The notes below the pieces were generated by a model. The model ran no database searches, was not told the DNA's origin, and worked only from the letters and a program-made list of their open reading frames with translations. Shown one piece after another: positions 51,155 to 59,836 of a stretch of 64,000 nucleotides of DNA (its first letter is position 1; each line of letters opens with the position of its first letter). The DNA comes from JAJRTA01 sp965603125 (GTDB taxonomy: Bacteria > Zixibacteria > MSB-5A5 > GN15 > FEB-12). A program made the position numbers and the translations under genes. The DNA lies in contig CBFDBU010000013.1 of the NCBI GenBank assembly GCA_965603125.1, positions 1 to 64,000 of the forward strand. Reading direction: 5' to 3'.

Positions 51155-53714
51155 CCACCCTGCTGATTTTCACCCTGTTGACCCGCCTCTTGCGCATCAA
51201 CAGCGACGTGATCGGCGTCGCCGAGAAATTGCACGGCACCAGAAGGCAATTGTTCTCGAGGTGCTCCGATATCCTGGCTGCTACGATTATTTTGCCTGTC
51301 TTTGATTCCACGCGCACCAGGTCTCCATCGCCAAGTTTGTACTCCTCCGCCAGATCCGGCGACAACTCAACATAGGCTTCACTCACGAAGTTGGCAAGCG
51401 AGGGCGCTTTTTCCGTCAGGTGACCGCGGTGGTGCGGGTCGTCGCACACGAATACGGGCAGGGGGTACTCCTTGTCGGGTTCTTCAGCCGCCGGTCTTAC
51501 TTCGAGGAATTCGTCCGGGAGCGGCGGCTGGTCATCGACGTCGAGAAGACAGCCGGCTTCCGAGGACAACTGCTCGAGCGACGGGAAGGCGTCGGTCCCG
51601 AACTTGTCGGCCAGAGCCATGATAATCTCGTATGCGGGCCGGGACTTGCCCACCGGCCTGATAGCGCGTTGGGCCGACTGCACACGCCCTTCGAGATTCA
51701 CATACTCTCCGTCATACTCTGCCCAACTGGACAGAGGCAGAACGACGTCGGCCAGGGCGGTCGTTTCCGTTTCGAACAGATCACATACGACCAGGAAATC
51801 CAGCTTCCCTAATCCCTCGCGAACAAATTCCTGGTCCGGATAGAGCATTATCGGATTCGCTCCGACTACGAACAAGCCGCTGATTTCTTCCTTCTTCATC
51901 AGGGCCAACATGGCGTCGGTGTTGTTGGCTTGGCTGTCGGGGAACATGCCCCACAGGGCCGTCAGTTTCTCTCTGGTCGGTGTGGCCGGTTGGGGGAGAA
52001 CACCCATTTTTTCAGCGCCGCGCGAGTTGGCCTGCCGGGCCAGCACAGACAACTGTCCCTTGCTGCGTACACCAAACAGCCGGTCCAGATTTGCCACGGC
52101 AGCCCCAATAGATTCACGAGCGACGGACCGTGTGACCAGCTCACCGACAATGAACGACACTTTTCTGGCTTCAGCCAGGGCCCTGGCCACGATTCTCAGT
52201 TCGGCCTCATCCACTCCACATGCCGCGGCAGCTTCCGCCGGCGTGTTCGGTACAACCTTTGACTTGAACTCGCCTGCCATGGCTGAATCCACGAGGTTCT
52301 CCTCGACAGCCGCCAGGCAGATTCCGGTGAGAGCAAGTTCATCGGCCCCGGCCCTGTAAACCAACTCCAGGTCGGCAACGTCGGCCGACTTGACTGAGAA
52401 GGGGTTAATGGAATAGATCCGCGGTTTTCCAAAAGTCCGCGTCCTGCGTATGCGCAGGTATTCGTTGGGGTGTTCCCTGATCAGGTCGGAGCCGAAGGTG
52501 ACAATCACGTCGGAATCGTCGACGTCGGCGATGCGGAAGGACTGCCGACAGAGCAGCGAGAAAATGGAGTCCCCCACCGTGGGCAACATCGGGTAGTCAC
52601 ACCGGAAATCAACGTTGTTGGAGTTGAGGACGGTGCGGAAGAACTTCGAGAACCCGTACAGGGAAGTGTTATCCAGATTGGGAGCGATCAAGCCGCCGAT
52701 GCAGACCCGGCCCATCGTCTGCTGGATCTCCGTGAACCGCTTGTGTATCAGTTCCATCGCTTCTTCCCACGAAGCCGGCACCTGTTTACCGTCTTTCTTT
52801 ATCAGCGGTTCGGGCAGCCGCTCCGGAGAATTCGCCACCTGGTAGCCGTAGCGGGTGACGTCGGCCAGCCAGCCGTCGTCGATGTCGTCGTTGGCCCGGG
52901 ATGTGGTCCGATAGACGTGGTTTTTGTGATCCTCTTTGTAAAGGAGGATGTTGCTGCCGGAACTTGTGAAATTGCAGACTGAAGGCACCGACGTTGTCAG
53001 CCACACCCTGATCTTGTAGCGCCAGTCGGCGCTTGTCAGGGCGCCCACCGGGCAGATCTCCGCCAGGTTGCCGGAAAAGGGGTTGGTTACCTGCCGACCG
53101 CGAGCGGGGCCGATCCGGGTGTTGTTGCCGCGCTCGTAGACGCCGAGATCATATTCGCCGAAGGCCTCCTTGTTGGCCCGGACACACTTGTAGCAGAGCA
53201 GGCAGCGGTTGCGATTGAGGATCAGCTCGGGGCCGATCCTGAGATCGTCGAAGGTCGTAGTCATGCCCTCCTCGACGAACCGGGATTTCCGGAACTCAAA
53301 GCGGGAGTCGTCAATGCCGCAGTCAAAGGCGATATCCTGGAGCTCGCACTCGCCGGACTGGTCGCAGGTGGGACAGTCGAGCGGGTGGTTCGCCAGGATA
53401 AACTCGATGACCGCGCGCCGGCCCTGCTTCACCTGGTCGGAGGCGGTGTGAATCACCATGCCGTCGGTAGCCTCAGTGGCGCAGGCAACCGCCAGATTGG
53501 GCCATTTCTCCACTTCGACGTAACACACGCGACAGGCGCCTATCGCCTTCAGCTTGGGATGCCAGCAGAAAGTGGGAATGTGAATCCCCAGCGATGCGGC
53601 CGCCTCAAGCAGAGTCGTGCCCTTAGGGACAGTCACCGCCCGTCCGTCAATGGTGAGGCTTATCGTATCTGCTTTTGCCTTGACCGGGGCGTTTTTTGTC
53701 GTATCTTCAGCCAT
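51147..53714 (-). CDS. nuoG: NADH-quinone oxidoreductase subunit G
   Basis: An 855-residue peripheral-arm subunit. N-terminal 2Fe-2S domain with CWHPKLKAIGACRVC and a following Cys; then the His/Cys3 [4Fe-4S] motif (HPLDCPTCDQSGEC), then CLLCYKCV and CPVGAL. The C-terminal half is molybdopterin-oxidoreductase-like and probably lacks cofactor. At the site where many NuoG proteins bind cluster N7, the sequence reads SVCNFTSSGSN and later WLADVTRYGY, so only one of the four Cys is left and N7 is absent. The ATG at 53714 is chosen (eight-base gap after nuoF); a longer start would overlap nuoF. Confidence 0.93.
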   Translation of the reverse strand: MAEDTTKNAPVKAKADTISLTIDGRAVTVPKGTTLLEAAASLGIHIPTFCWHPKLKAIGACRVCYVEVEKWPNLAVACATEATDGMVIHTASDQVKQGRRAVIEFILANHPLDCPTCDQSGECELQDIAFDCGIDDSRFEFRKSRFVEEGMTTTFDDLRIGPELILNRNRCLLCYKCVRANKEAFGEYDLGVYERGNNTRIGPARGRQVTNPFSGNLAEICPVGALTSADWRYKIRVWLTTSVPSVCNFTSSGSNILLYKEDHKNHVYRTTSRANDDIDDGWLADVTRYGYQVANSPERLPEPLIKKDGKQVPASWEEAMELIHKRFTEIQQTMGRVCIGGLIAPNLDNTSLYGFSKFFRTVLNSNNVDFRCDYPMLPTVGDSIFSLLCRQSFRIADVDDSDVIVTFGSDLIREHPNEYLRIRRTRTFGKPRIYSINPFSVKSADVADLELVYRAGADELALTGICLAAVEENLVDSAMAGEFKSKVVPNTPAEAAAACGVDEAELRIVARALAEARKVSFIVGELVTRSVARESIGAAVANLDRLFGVRSKGQLSVLARQANSRGAEKMGVLPQPATPTREKLTALWGMFPDSQANNTDAMLALMKKEEISGLFVVGANPIMLYPDQEFVREGLGKLDFLVVCDLFETETTALADVVLPLSSWAEYDGEYVNLEGRVQSAQRAIRPVGKSRPAYEIIMALADKFGTDAFPSLEQLSSEAGCLLDVDDQPPLPDEFLEVRPAAEEPDKEYPLPVFVCDDPHHRGHLTEKAPSLANFVSEAYVELSPDLAEEYKLGDGDLVRVESKTGKIIVAARISEHLENNCLLVPCNFSATPITSLLMRKRRVNRVKISRVDD

Positions 53715-53722
53715 CTTTCGTT

Positions 53723-55060
53723 CTACCTGAGAGCGAACTCCGATTTCACCAGGCACTTCTTATTGTCAACGTGGTACTGCCACTCCTCACGCCAGAGCTT
53801 TATCGCCGACTGAATCGGCATCACGGCGGCGTCGCCCAGCGGGCACACGGTGCGGCCCAGGATGTTGCCGCAGATCTCCTCGATGTGCTCGATGTCACCC
53901 GGTTTTCCCCGGCCGCGCTCGATGCGACGGATTATCTTCTCCAGCCAGGCGGTGCCCTCGCGGCAGGGTGTGCACTTTCCGCAGGACTCATGGCGGTAGA
54001 AGTGAATCAGCTTCAGGATAGCCCAGACAATACAGGTATCCTCGCTGAATACAATCACCGCCCCGCTACCGAGCATGGAACCGGCTTCGGCCAACGACTC
54101 GTAGTCAAGGTTGACATCGATCATCTCCGGCGTCAGGAACGGGGTCGAGGACCCTCCCGGGATGACGCCCTTGAGCTTCCTGCCTCCGAGAATGCCGCCG
54201 CCATAGGCGGGGTCGTAGATCAAGTGCCTGAGAGGGAAACCGAGTTCCACCTCGTAGTTGCCGGGCCGGTTGACATGACCGCTCAGCGAGAAAATCTTGG
54301 ACCCGGTCGATTTCTCGGTACCCATTGTCCGGTACCAGTCGGCCCCACGATTGATGATGTGAGGCACCGCCGAGAGCGTCTCAACGTTGTTGACAATCGT
54401 GGGGCAGCCGTACAGACCCTCGATAGCGGGGAAGGGCGGCCGGATGCGCGACATCCCACGCTCGCCCTCTATCGAGTTCAGCAGGGCCGTTTCTTCGCCG
54501 CAGATATACGCCCCGCCGCCACAGTGGACGATCATATCGAGATCATAGCCGCTGTCGTAGATGTTCCTGCCAAGGTGGCCCCGCGCGTATGCTTCTTCGG
54601 TCGCCTTTTCCATGCGCTCGATGCAATGACCGAACTCGCCGCGGATATAGATGAACATCAGGTGACAGCCGATGGCATAGGCGGCGATCGCCATTCCCTC
54701 GATGATCGCATGAGGGTCGCGTTCCATGATGACCCGGTCCTTACACGTGCCGGGTTCCGATTCGTCGGCGTTGCAGCAGAGATAACGCGGCTTGGGGGAA
54801 TCCTTGGGCACGAACCCCCACTTCACGCCCGCCGGGAACCCGGCTCCGCCCCGGCCTCGCAGACCGGAGTTCCTGACTTCCTCGATCACTTTCTCCGGAG
54901 GCATACCGCCCAGGACTTTCTTTAAGGCCCGATACCCGCCGTGCTCCTCGAACCTTTCCACCTTGTGCTGGTCCGGGTCCTCGACGTACCGGAGAAGGTG
55001 CAGCTTTTCGCTGCCGGCCACTTCCTCGGCATTTGTTATCACCGGTGAATAGAACGTCAC
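53723..55060 (-). CDS. nuoF: NADH-quinone oxidoreductase subunit F
   Basis: A 445-residue protein that binds NADH, FMN and cluster N3. The Gly-rich nucleotide loop GLRGRGGAGFPAGVKW (about residues 67-82), the FMN site NADESEPGTCKDR and the cluster motif ESCGKCTPCREG followed by a distal Cys are all present. It accepts hydride from NADH and starts the electron chain. It overlaps nuoE by four bases (ATGA). Confidence 0.96.
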   Translation of the reverse strand: MTFYSPVITNAEEVAGSEKLHLLRYVEDPDQHKVERFEEHGGYRALKKVLGGMPPEKVIEEVRNSGLRGRGGAGFPAGVKWGFVPKDSPKPRYLCCNADESEPGTCKDRVIMERDPHAIIEGMAIAAYAIGCHLMFIYIRGEFGHCIERMEKATEEAYARGHLGRNIYDSGYDLDMIVHCGGGAYICGEETALLNSIEGERGMSRIRPPFPAIEGLYGCPTIVNNVETLSAVPHIINRGADWYRTMGTEKSTGSKIFSLSGHVNRPGNYEVELGFPLRHLIYDPAYGGGILGGRKLKGVIPGGSSTPFLTPEMIDVNLDYESLAEAGSMLGSGAVIVFSEDTCIVWAILKLIHFYRHESCGKCTPCREGTAWLEKIIRRIERGRGKPGDIEHIEEICGNILGRTVCPLGDAAVMPIQSAIKLWREEWQYHVDNKKCLVKSEFALR

Positions 55061-55533
55061 GATTTGGACCTCAACTCCTCAAGTATCCCGTCCACTTTTT
55101 CACGGGTGAGGTTCTCGTAATAATCCTGGTTTACCTGCATCACCGGGGCCGTGGCGCAGGAGCCGAGACACTCCACCGTAACCAGAGTAAACAGCCCGTC
55201 CGGAGTGGTTTCGCCCTGCTTGATTTCCAGTTTCTCCTCGAGGTAGCTGATAAGAGACTCGGCCCCCAGAAGGGAACATGAGATATTATGACACACCTGG
55301 ATCAGGAACTTCCCCACCGGCTGTTTCGGAAACATGGTGTAGAACGTCGCCGCCTCGGCGATCTCCACCGCCGGTACGCCGATTATCTGCGACACCTCTC
55401 CGTAGATCTCCTCGTTGAGATGTCCGACCTGACGATAGGCTATAGTAATGGCGGGAAGAATGGCCGATTTCCGAATTGGATACCGGGCCGCCTTTTCCCT
55501 GATGCGAGCGATTGACTCTTCGGTAAGGATCAT
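55057..55533 (-). CDS. nuoE: NADH-quinone oxidoreductase subunit E
   Basis: A 158-residue thioredoxin-like [2Fe-2S] subunit (cluster N1a). The four ligands are in CHNISC and, further on, CLGSC. An N-terminal helical bundle (ITIAYRQVGHLNEEIYGEVS) precedes the ferredoxin domain. It pairs with NuoF. Start overlaps the nuoD stop as ATGA and its stop overlaps nuoF in the same way, so the three genes are translationally linked. Confidence 0.95.
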   Translation of the reverse strand: MILTEESIARIREKAARYPIRKSAILPAITIAYRQVGHLNEEIYGEVSQIIGVPAVEIAEAATFYTMFPKQPVGKFLIQVCHNISCSLLGAESLISYLEEKLEIKQGETTPDGLFTLVTVECLGSCATAPVMQVNQDYYENLTREKVDGILEELRSKS

Positions 55534-56702
55534 CGGTCAACCTCGCCAAGGACAATATCAATAGTCCCGATGGCGCAGACAACGTCGGCGAACAGCGAAC
55601 CCTCAACCAGGCACGGAAGCGCCGCCAAGTTGACGAAGGACGGCGGTCGCACGCGTACCCGACGCGGCTTGTTGGTGCCGTCACCGGTGATGTAAAAGCC
55701 AAGCTCTCCCTTGGGAGCCTCAATCGCCTGGTAGACCGATCCCACGGGCGCTTTGAACCCCTCGGTAATGATCTTGAAGTGGAATATCATCGATTCCATC
55801 TTGTACAGGATATCCTCTTTGGGGGGGAGTACGACTCCCGGTACATGGGCGCGATAGGGCCCCTCCGGCATACCGTCCAGGGTCTGCCTGATAATGCGAA
55901 TGGACTGGCGAATCTCTTCCAGGCGCAAAAGGTAACGGTCGTATGCGTCGCCGTTCCTGCCGAGGGCTATGTCGAAATCAAAGTTCTCGTAGCCGCTGTA
56001 GGGGTTGGATTTGCGCAGGTCGTGCTTGACGCCGCTGCCGCGCAACATAGGACCGGACAGTGACCAGGCGATGGCGTCTTCGGCCGATATCACGGCCACG
56101 CCTTTGGTGCGATTGATGAATATCTGGTTCTTCGTGAGCAGGGCCTCATAATCGCCAAGGTGTTCCGAGACTTCCGTGACGGCCCGGCGCACCTTGCTTT
56201 CGAAATCCGGCGGCAGTTCATGTGCCAGACCACCGATACGGATGTAGCTGGTCATCATCCGCTGGCCGCCGCAGGCCTCGTAGACGTCAATGATCGACTC
56301 CCGCTCGCGGAACGTGTACAGGAGCATAGACATGGCGCCGAGGTCTATCGAATGCGTACCGAGCCACACCAGGTGTGACTTGATACGCGTCAGCTCGGCC
56401 AGACAGACCCGCGCCCACTTGACTTTCTCCGGCACCTCAATATCCATCAGCTTTTCCACCGCCAGGCAGTAGCCGAGGTTGTTTGACATCGGCGAGAGGT
56501 AGTCCATGCGGTCGGTGCACGGGAGCGCCTTGTAGTAGAGCATCGACTCCATGGTCTTCTCGATGCCGGTGTGGAGATAACCCACAACCGGCTTGGCAGA
56601 GACAACCCGTTCGCCGTCGAGCTCCAGAACTACCCGCAACACACCGTGGGTGGAGGGATGTTGAGGCCCCATGTTCAGGGTGACGGTTCTGGTTTCGGCC
56701 AT
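55530..56702 (-). CDS. nuoD: NADH-quinone oxidoreductase subunit D
   Basis: A 390-residue 49-kDa-type subunit related to [NiFe]-hydrogenase large subunits. MGPQHPSTHGVLRVVLELDGE (hairpin at the quinone site) and YLSPMSNNLGYCLAVEKLM are conserved, and the C-terminus VCAIGTIDIVLGEVDR is complete. It forms the quinone pocket together with NuoB. The ATG at 56702 shares a base with the nuoC stop (TAATG). NuoC and NuoD are separate, unlike the fused NuoCD of enterobacteria. Confidence 0.95.
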   Translation of the reverse strand: MAETRTVTLNMGPQHPSTHGVLRVVLELDGERVVSAKPVVGYLHTGIEKTMESMLYYKALPCTDRMDYLSPMSNNLGYCLAVEKLMDIEVPEKVKWARVCLAELTRIKSHLVWLGTHSIDLGAMSMLLYTFRERESIIDVYEACGGQRMMTSYIRIGGLAHELPPDFESKVRRAVTEVSEHLGDYEALLTKNQIFINRTKGVAVISAEDAIAWSLSGPMLRGSGVKHDLRKSNPYSGYENFDFDIALGRNGDAYDRYLLRLEEIRQSIRIIRQTLDGMPEGPYRAHVPGVVLPPKEDILYKMESMIFHFKIITEGFKAPVGSVYQAIEAPKGELGFYITGDGTNKPRRVRVRPPSFVNLAALPCLVEGSLFADVVCAIGTIDIVLGEVDR

Positions 56703-57217
56703 TACCTGATTACCTCCGGCGGCGCGTCCTTGTTCCAACCGAAGGTCGGCTGCTCCCAGGTGAGAGGGAAGTCCTTGCGCAGCGGGTGTCCTTCCAGGTC
56801 CTCGGGGGTGAGGATCTTCGTCAGGTCGGGATGACCGGTGAACTCTATCCCGAACAGATCGTAGGCCTCCCGCTCCAGCCAGTTGGCTGACGGCCACAGA
56901 TCGGTCAGCGATCTGAGGGTCGGTCGGTCGGATTCCAAGCGAATGCTCAGGAAGAAGCGGTGCCGACTGGAAAGCGAATACAGGTTGTAGACGACTTCGA
57001 AGCGGCCGTCCCGCTCGCGTTCGTGGCCGAGCCAGTCGACTACCGTGATGTCGGAAAGATACCTGACATCCAATTCGACTTCCTCAAGGAGAGCCTGGCA
57101 GATATCGATCAGCGACTCCGGTTTGATTTGAAACGTCTGCTCACCGCGGAAGTTGTCTTCACCGATGACAGCTTCATCGAACCGTTCCTTGAGGAAACCC
57201 CGTACGTTCTCTTCCAT
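56702..57217 (-). CDS. nuoC: NADH-quinone oxidoreductase subunit C
   Basis: A 171-residue 30-kDa-type subunit. The family signature WLEREAYDLFGIEFTGHPDL is present, followed by RKDFPLTWEQP. It has no cofactor and stabilises the junction with NuoD. It is 69 bases downstream of nuoB, the largest gap in the peripheral-arm gene block, and overlaps nuoD by one base. Confidence 0.95.
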   Translation of the reverse strand: MEENVRGFLKERFDEAVIGEDNFRGEQTFQIKPESLIDICQALLEEVELDVRYLSDITVVDWLGHERERDGRFEVVYNLYSLSSRHRFFLSIRLESDRPTLRSLTDLWPSANWLEREAYDLFGIEFTGHPDLTKILTPEDLEGHPLRKDFPLTWEQPTFGWNKDAPPEVIR

Positions 57218-57286
57218 TCTAACGTCCCTGAGACAGATATTGACAAACCCTGCCCGGCGGGAGACGGCTTAGCGAAGTCGACCGAC

Positions 57287-57790
57287 TCACACCGCTTTTC
57301 TGCCCCATTCTTCTCTCTGGTCTTTGAGCGATTCCTTCTCGACCCTCGCAAAAAGCTTGAGGATCCCGTCTATCAACTGTTCCGGCCGGGGGGGGCAGCC
57401 GGGGACATAGACGTCAACCGGTATTATCCTGTCCACTCCCTGCAGCACGGCATAGTTGTTGAACACGCCACCACAGGAGGCGCAGGAACCCATTGAGATC
57501 ACCCACTTCGGGTTGGGCATCTGCTCGTAAAGGGTCTTGATCACGGGAGCCATCTTCATTGACACCCTACCAGCCACTATCATGAGGTCAGCCTGTCTCG
57601 GTGACGGCCGCATTACCTCCATACCGAACCGGGCAAGATCGAAACGGGGGGCAAAAGCCGCCATCATCTCGATAGCACAGCAAGCCAGACCGAACCCCAG
57701 CGGCCACATCGACCGCTTATGGGACCAGTTGACCATCTTGTCGAGCGTGGTCAGAATGATCGAATCGGGGATCTTTTCCTCTAATCCCAT
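57287..57790 (-). CDS. nuoB: NADH-quinone oxidoreductase subunit B
   Basis: A 167-residue subunit that binds the terminal [4Fe-4S] cluster N2. The ligands are in FGLACCAIEMM (the unusual adjacent Cys pair), GSCASCGG and VPGCPPRPE. It passes electrons to quinone at the NuoB/NuoD interface. Its start overlaps the end of nuoA by ten bases. Confidence 0.96.
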   Translation of the reverse strand: MGLEEKIPDSIILTTLDKMVNWSHKRSMWPLGFGLACCAIEMMAAFAPRFDLARFGMEVMRPSPRQADLMIVAGRVSMKMAPVIKTLYEQMPNPKWVISMGSCASCGGVFNNYAVLQGVDRIIPVDVYVPGCPPRPEQLIDGILKLFARVEKESLKDQREEWGRKAV

Positions 57791-58137
57791 TTAAGTGCCC
57801 CTCGTCCGAGGATATAGAAGTAGCCGACCAGCAGGATAAGGACAAAAACCAGCATCTCCACGAACCCGAACAGACCGAGGTTGCGTGATATGACCGCCCA
57901 CGGATAGAGAAAAACGATCTCGATATCAAACAGTATAAACAGAACGGCCACAAGGTAGAACTTGACCGGTATCGGATCTTTGGTTGTCCCCACCGGTGTT
58001 ATGCCGCATTCATACGGGTCGCGCTTTTTACCCAGCTTGGTTTTGCGCCCCAATAACCCTGACATCAAAAGCAGAGCCACCGCTAGGACTGTCGCAAAGA
58101 GAAGCAGGAACAGGATGGGGAAGAATGCCTCAAACAT
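57781..58137 (-). CDS. nuoA: NADH-quinone oxidoreductase subunit A
   Basis: A 118-residue three-span subunit at the proximal end of the membrane arm. The conserved loop KRDPYECGITPVGTTKDPIP, with its Cys, and FYLVAVLFILFDIEIVFLYPW are present. It is first in the operon. GGAGAA lies upstream of the ATG, and a strong promoter is 42 bases before the start codon. Confidence 0.95.
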   Translation of the reverse strand: MFEAFFPILFLLLFATVLAVALLLMSGLLGRKTKLGKKRDPYECGITPVGTTKDPIPVKFYLVAVLFILFDIEIVFLYPWAVISRNLGLFGFVEMLVFVLILLVGYFYILGRGALKWD

Positions 58138-58178
58138 GCTGCTGTTGTATTCTCCGATTTCTGAAAATCAACTGCCCA

Positions 58179-58207
58179 ACTGTAGCCTTTGCGCCGATTG
58201 ATGTCAA
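58179..58207 (-). promoter_or_regulatory. Sigma-70-type promoter of the nuo operon
   Basis: On the minus strand: TTGACA (58207-58202), a 17-bp spacer, TACAGT (58184-58179). The predicted leader is about 35 bases. One promoter is likely to serve the 14.7-kb operon from nuoA to nuoN. Confidence 0.6.
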
Positions 58208-58360
58208 GAACAAATGGAACAATCTTAAGCCGTTTGAGCTGTGGAAGGCTACTTCGCACAGCCTCGCTCGGGCCATATTCTACTGTCTGCCAACGGGGTA
58301 GGCGCATCATCGAAAGCGGGGCATCCGGAGGAGCTTGCTACTTTTATCACAAATGCGAAC

Positions 58361-58785
58361 TTATCGGCTCACGCCGACAGTGTAGCCGGCGAAAAAGGGA
58401 TGGACTCTCACGACCCTGCTCAGGCCACTTGGATCGAACTTGCCATAGGCCGAAGAGTTGCCGTAGAGCTCAAGGAAGTTTCCGGAGCGGTCGAACTTCA
58501 TTCAGCCGCCTCCCCTGACGGCGTATTCGGCGTCGTAGATTTCCACCAGATCGGGCTTCTTGACCCAACCGGCGGAAACTCCCTGCCGTTCGCAGAAATG
58601 ATCTAAAGGTTGGCATGGTATGGGTACTGCGATACCCGGCCTAAAACGAAGTTGAGCTGGGCCTCACCGCTGATCAGCACAAATTTGAAAACCGGCTCTT
58701 CGCCGTCATAGCCGACCGAAGGATCAGAGCCTGCCGGACAGGTGAGATCAACGACATTCACGGTCAGCTGCCGGGAACCGGCCAT
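58361..58785 (-). pseudogene. Broken Janus/Ocnus (PHPT1-like phosphohistidine phosphatase) family gene
   Basis: The frame starting at ATG 58785 reads MAGSRQLTVNVVDLT ... PVFKFVLISGEAQLNF ... SQYPYHANL and stops at 58603. Another frame then continues with DHFCERQGVSAGWVKKPDLV, EIYDAEYAVRGGG, a TGA (58504-58502), and MKFDRSGNFLELYGNSSAYG to a TAA at 58361. Joined, the pieces follow the Janus/Ocnus pattern: FKFVLI, catalytic-type YHA, GGG, and YG.S.AYG. One missing T in a T-run near 58605-58607 would restore the first junction (NLLDHF), and one base change the second. It starts one base after the PHP gene, so it was once its operon partner. Two lesions make a true pseudogene more likely than one error. 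Confidence 0.6.
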
Positions 58786-58786
58786 G

Positions 58787-59836
58787 TCAGCGCCCGATCC
58801 TGATATGGTTGGAGAATATCCAGCCCCGCTTGCCTTTGAAGGCCTCGACCCGGTAAATCCCCGGGGCCGGGACCTGGTATTCCAACTCATGAGAGTGAGT
58901 CTCCAGCACCTTCTCGCCGTTGCGCACCAGCTGGAGAGTGGCCGGCGACGGCAACCTGACATACAGGCGCAGGCCCTTCTCCCACGGGAGCTCCCCGCCG
59001 CAGACCGCCCGTCGGCTGCCGTTGTCGGCGAAGAACTCGAAATCATCGGCCTCCCCCCAGCGAACGTTGGCAAAGAACAAACGGCAATCGCGGATGGCAT
59101 CGTACAGTTGAAGGCGGGCGGCTGGGAAGTCCCTGCTCAACGGCTCCCTAAGGAGAATGTAGCAGCGGAGCGAACGGAAATGAACCTTGTACGGGAAAAT
59201 CTCCACCTTCAGAGGCCCAACCTTGAAGGAAAAGGCGTGCGCGTCGGTACCTGCGATGCCGACACACTTGTCGGTCTTGTTCAGTTCATCCCATCTCTTG
59301 AGAATCCGCGCGGTGGGGGCGATCATGGACTTGCGGGGCGAAAAAGCCATCAACAGCCTGTTGTACCGGGTCAGCTTCTCCATCCATTCCGACATCTGGT
59401 TCCACAGTTCGATACCGTCGAACCCCTCAACCGACCAGTCCTTCCACGGGTAGGCCGGGTGGTCCTTGAGGGCCTTGCGGATTTCGTCCGGATGAGCCAG
59501 TATTCCTAAAGCGCCGTCCCCTGCTCCTGCGGCCACGTACTGTGCGGCGGTCATCTCCGGAGGATAGACCCGGGGCGAGTCGAAGAGCAGGTAATGGTGC
59601 TCGTCCTGAAGATCGTTGTGCTCATACCCCACGACCACAAGCGTCTTACCGTAGAAGCCTTCCCTACCCGCCTCGCGGTTGCTGAGCGTCATGTGGTCAC
59701 AGAACATCATGAAATCCAGACCCACCTTGCGGCCGATAGCCACCACATCTTCTAGCGTTCTGGTTCCGTCGGACTCGGTAGTGTGAATGTGCACCGCCCC
59801 GGCGTACTGATACCAGTCACCCTTCTTCCTAACCAT
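58787..59836 (-). CDS. PHP-domain metal-dependent phosphoesterase-like protein
   Basis: A 349-residue protein. The PHP motif HIHTTESDGTRTLEDVV is at residues 16-32, followed by DFMMFCDHMTL (second metal motif), a GYEH site and LGILAHPDEI. These His/Asp residues form the trinuclear metal site of PHP phosphoesterases. The last 100 residues (from about 245) look like a beta-sandwich (EYQVPAPGIYRVEAF), as in some PHP proteins of uncertain role. The substrate is unknown. It overlaps the MFS gene by eight bases and is followed at one base by the broken Janus-like gene. Confidence 0.8.
   Translation of the reverse strand: MVRKKGDWYQYAGAVHIHTTESDGTRTLEDVVAIGRKVGLDFMMFCDHMTLSNREAGREGFYGKTLVVVGYEHNDLQDEHHYLLFDSPRVYPPEMTAAQYVAAGAGDGALGILAHPDEIRKALKDHPAYPWKDWSVEGFDGIELWNQMSEWMEKLTRYNRLLMAFSPRKSMIAPTARILKRWDELNKTDKCVGIAGTDAHAFSFKVGPLKVEIFPYKVHFRSLRCYILLREPLSRDFPAARLQLYDAIRDCRLFFANVRWGEADDFEFFADNGSRRAVCGGELPWEKGLRLYVRLPSPATLQLVRNGEKVLETHSHELEYQVPAPGIYRVEAFKGKRGWIFSNHIRIGR

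Noticed and set aside
58241..58606. Plus-strand open frame of 121 codons upstream of nuoA
   Set aside because: The opposite strand shows a better protein pattern (Janus/Ocnus-like) in two joined frames, and the plus frame has no ribosome site or recognised motif.
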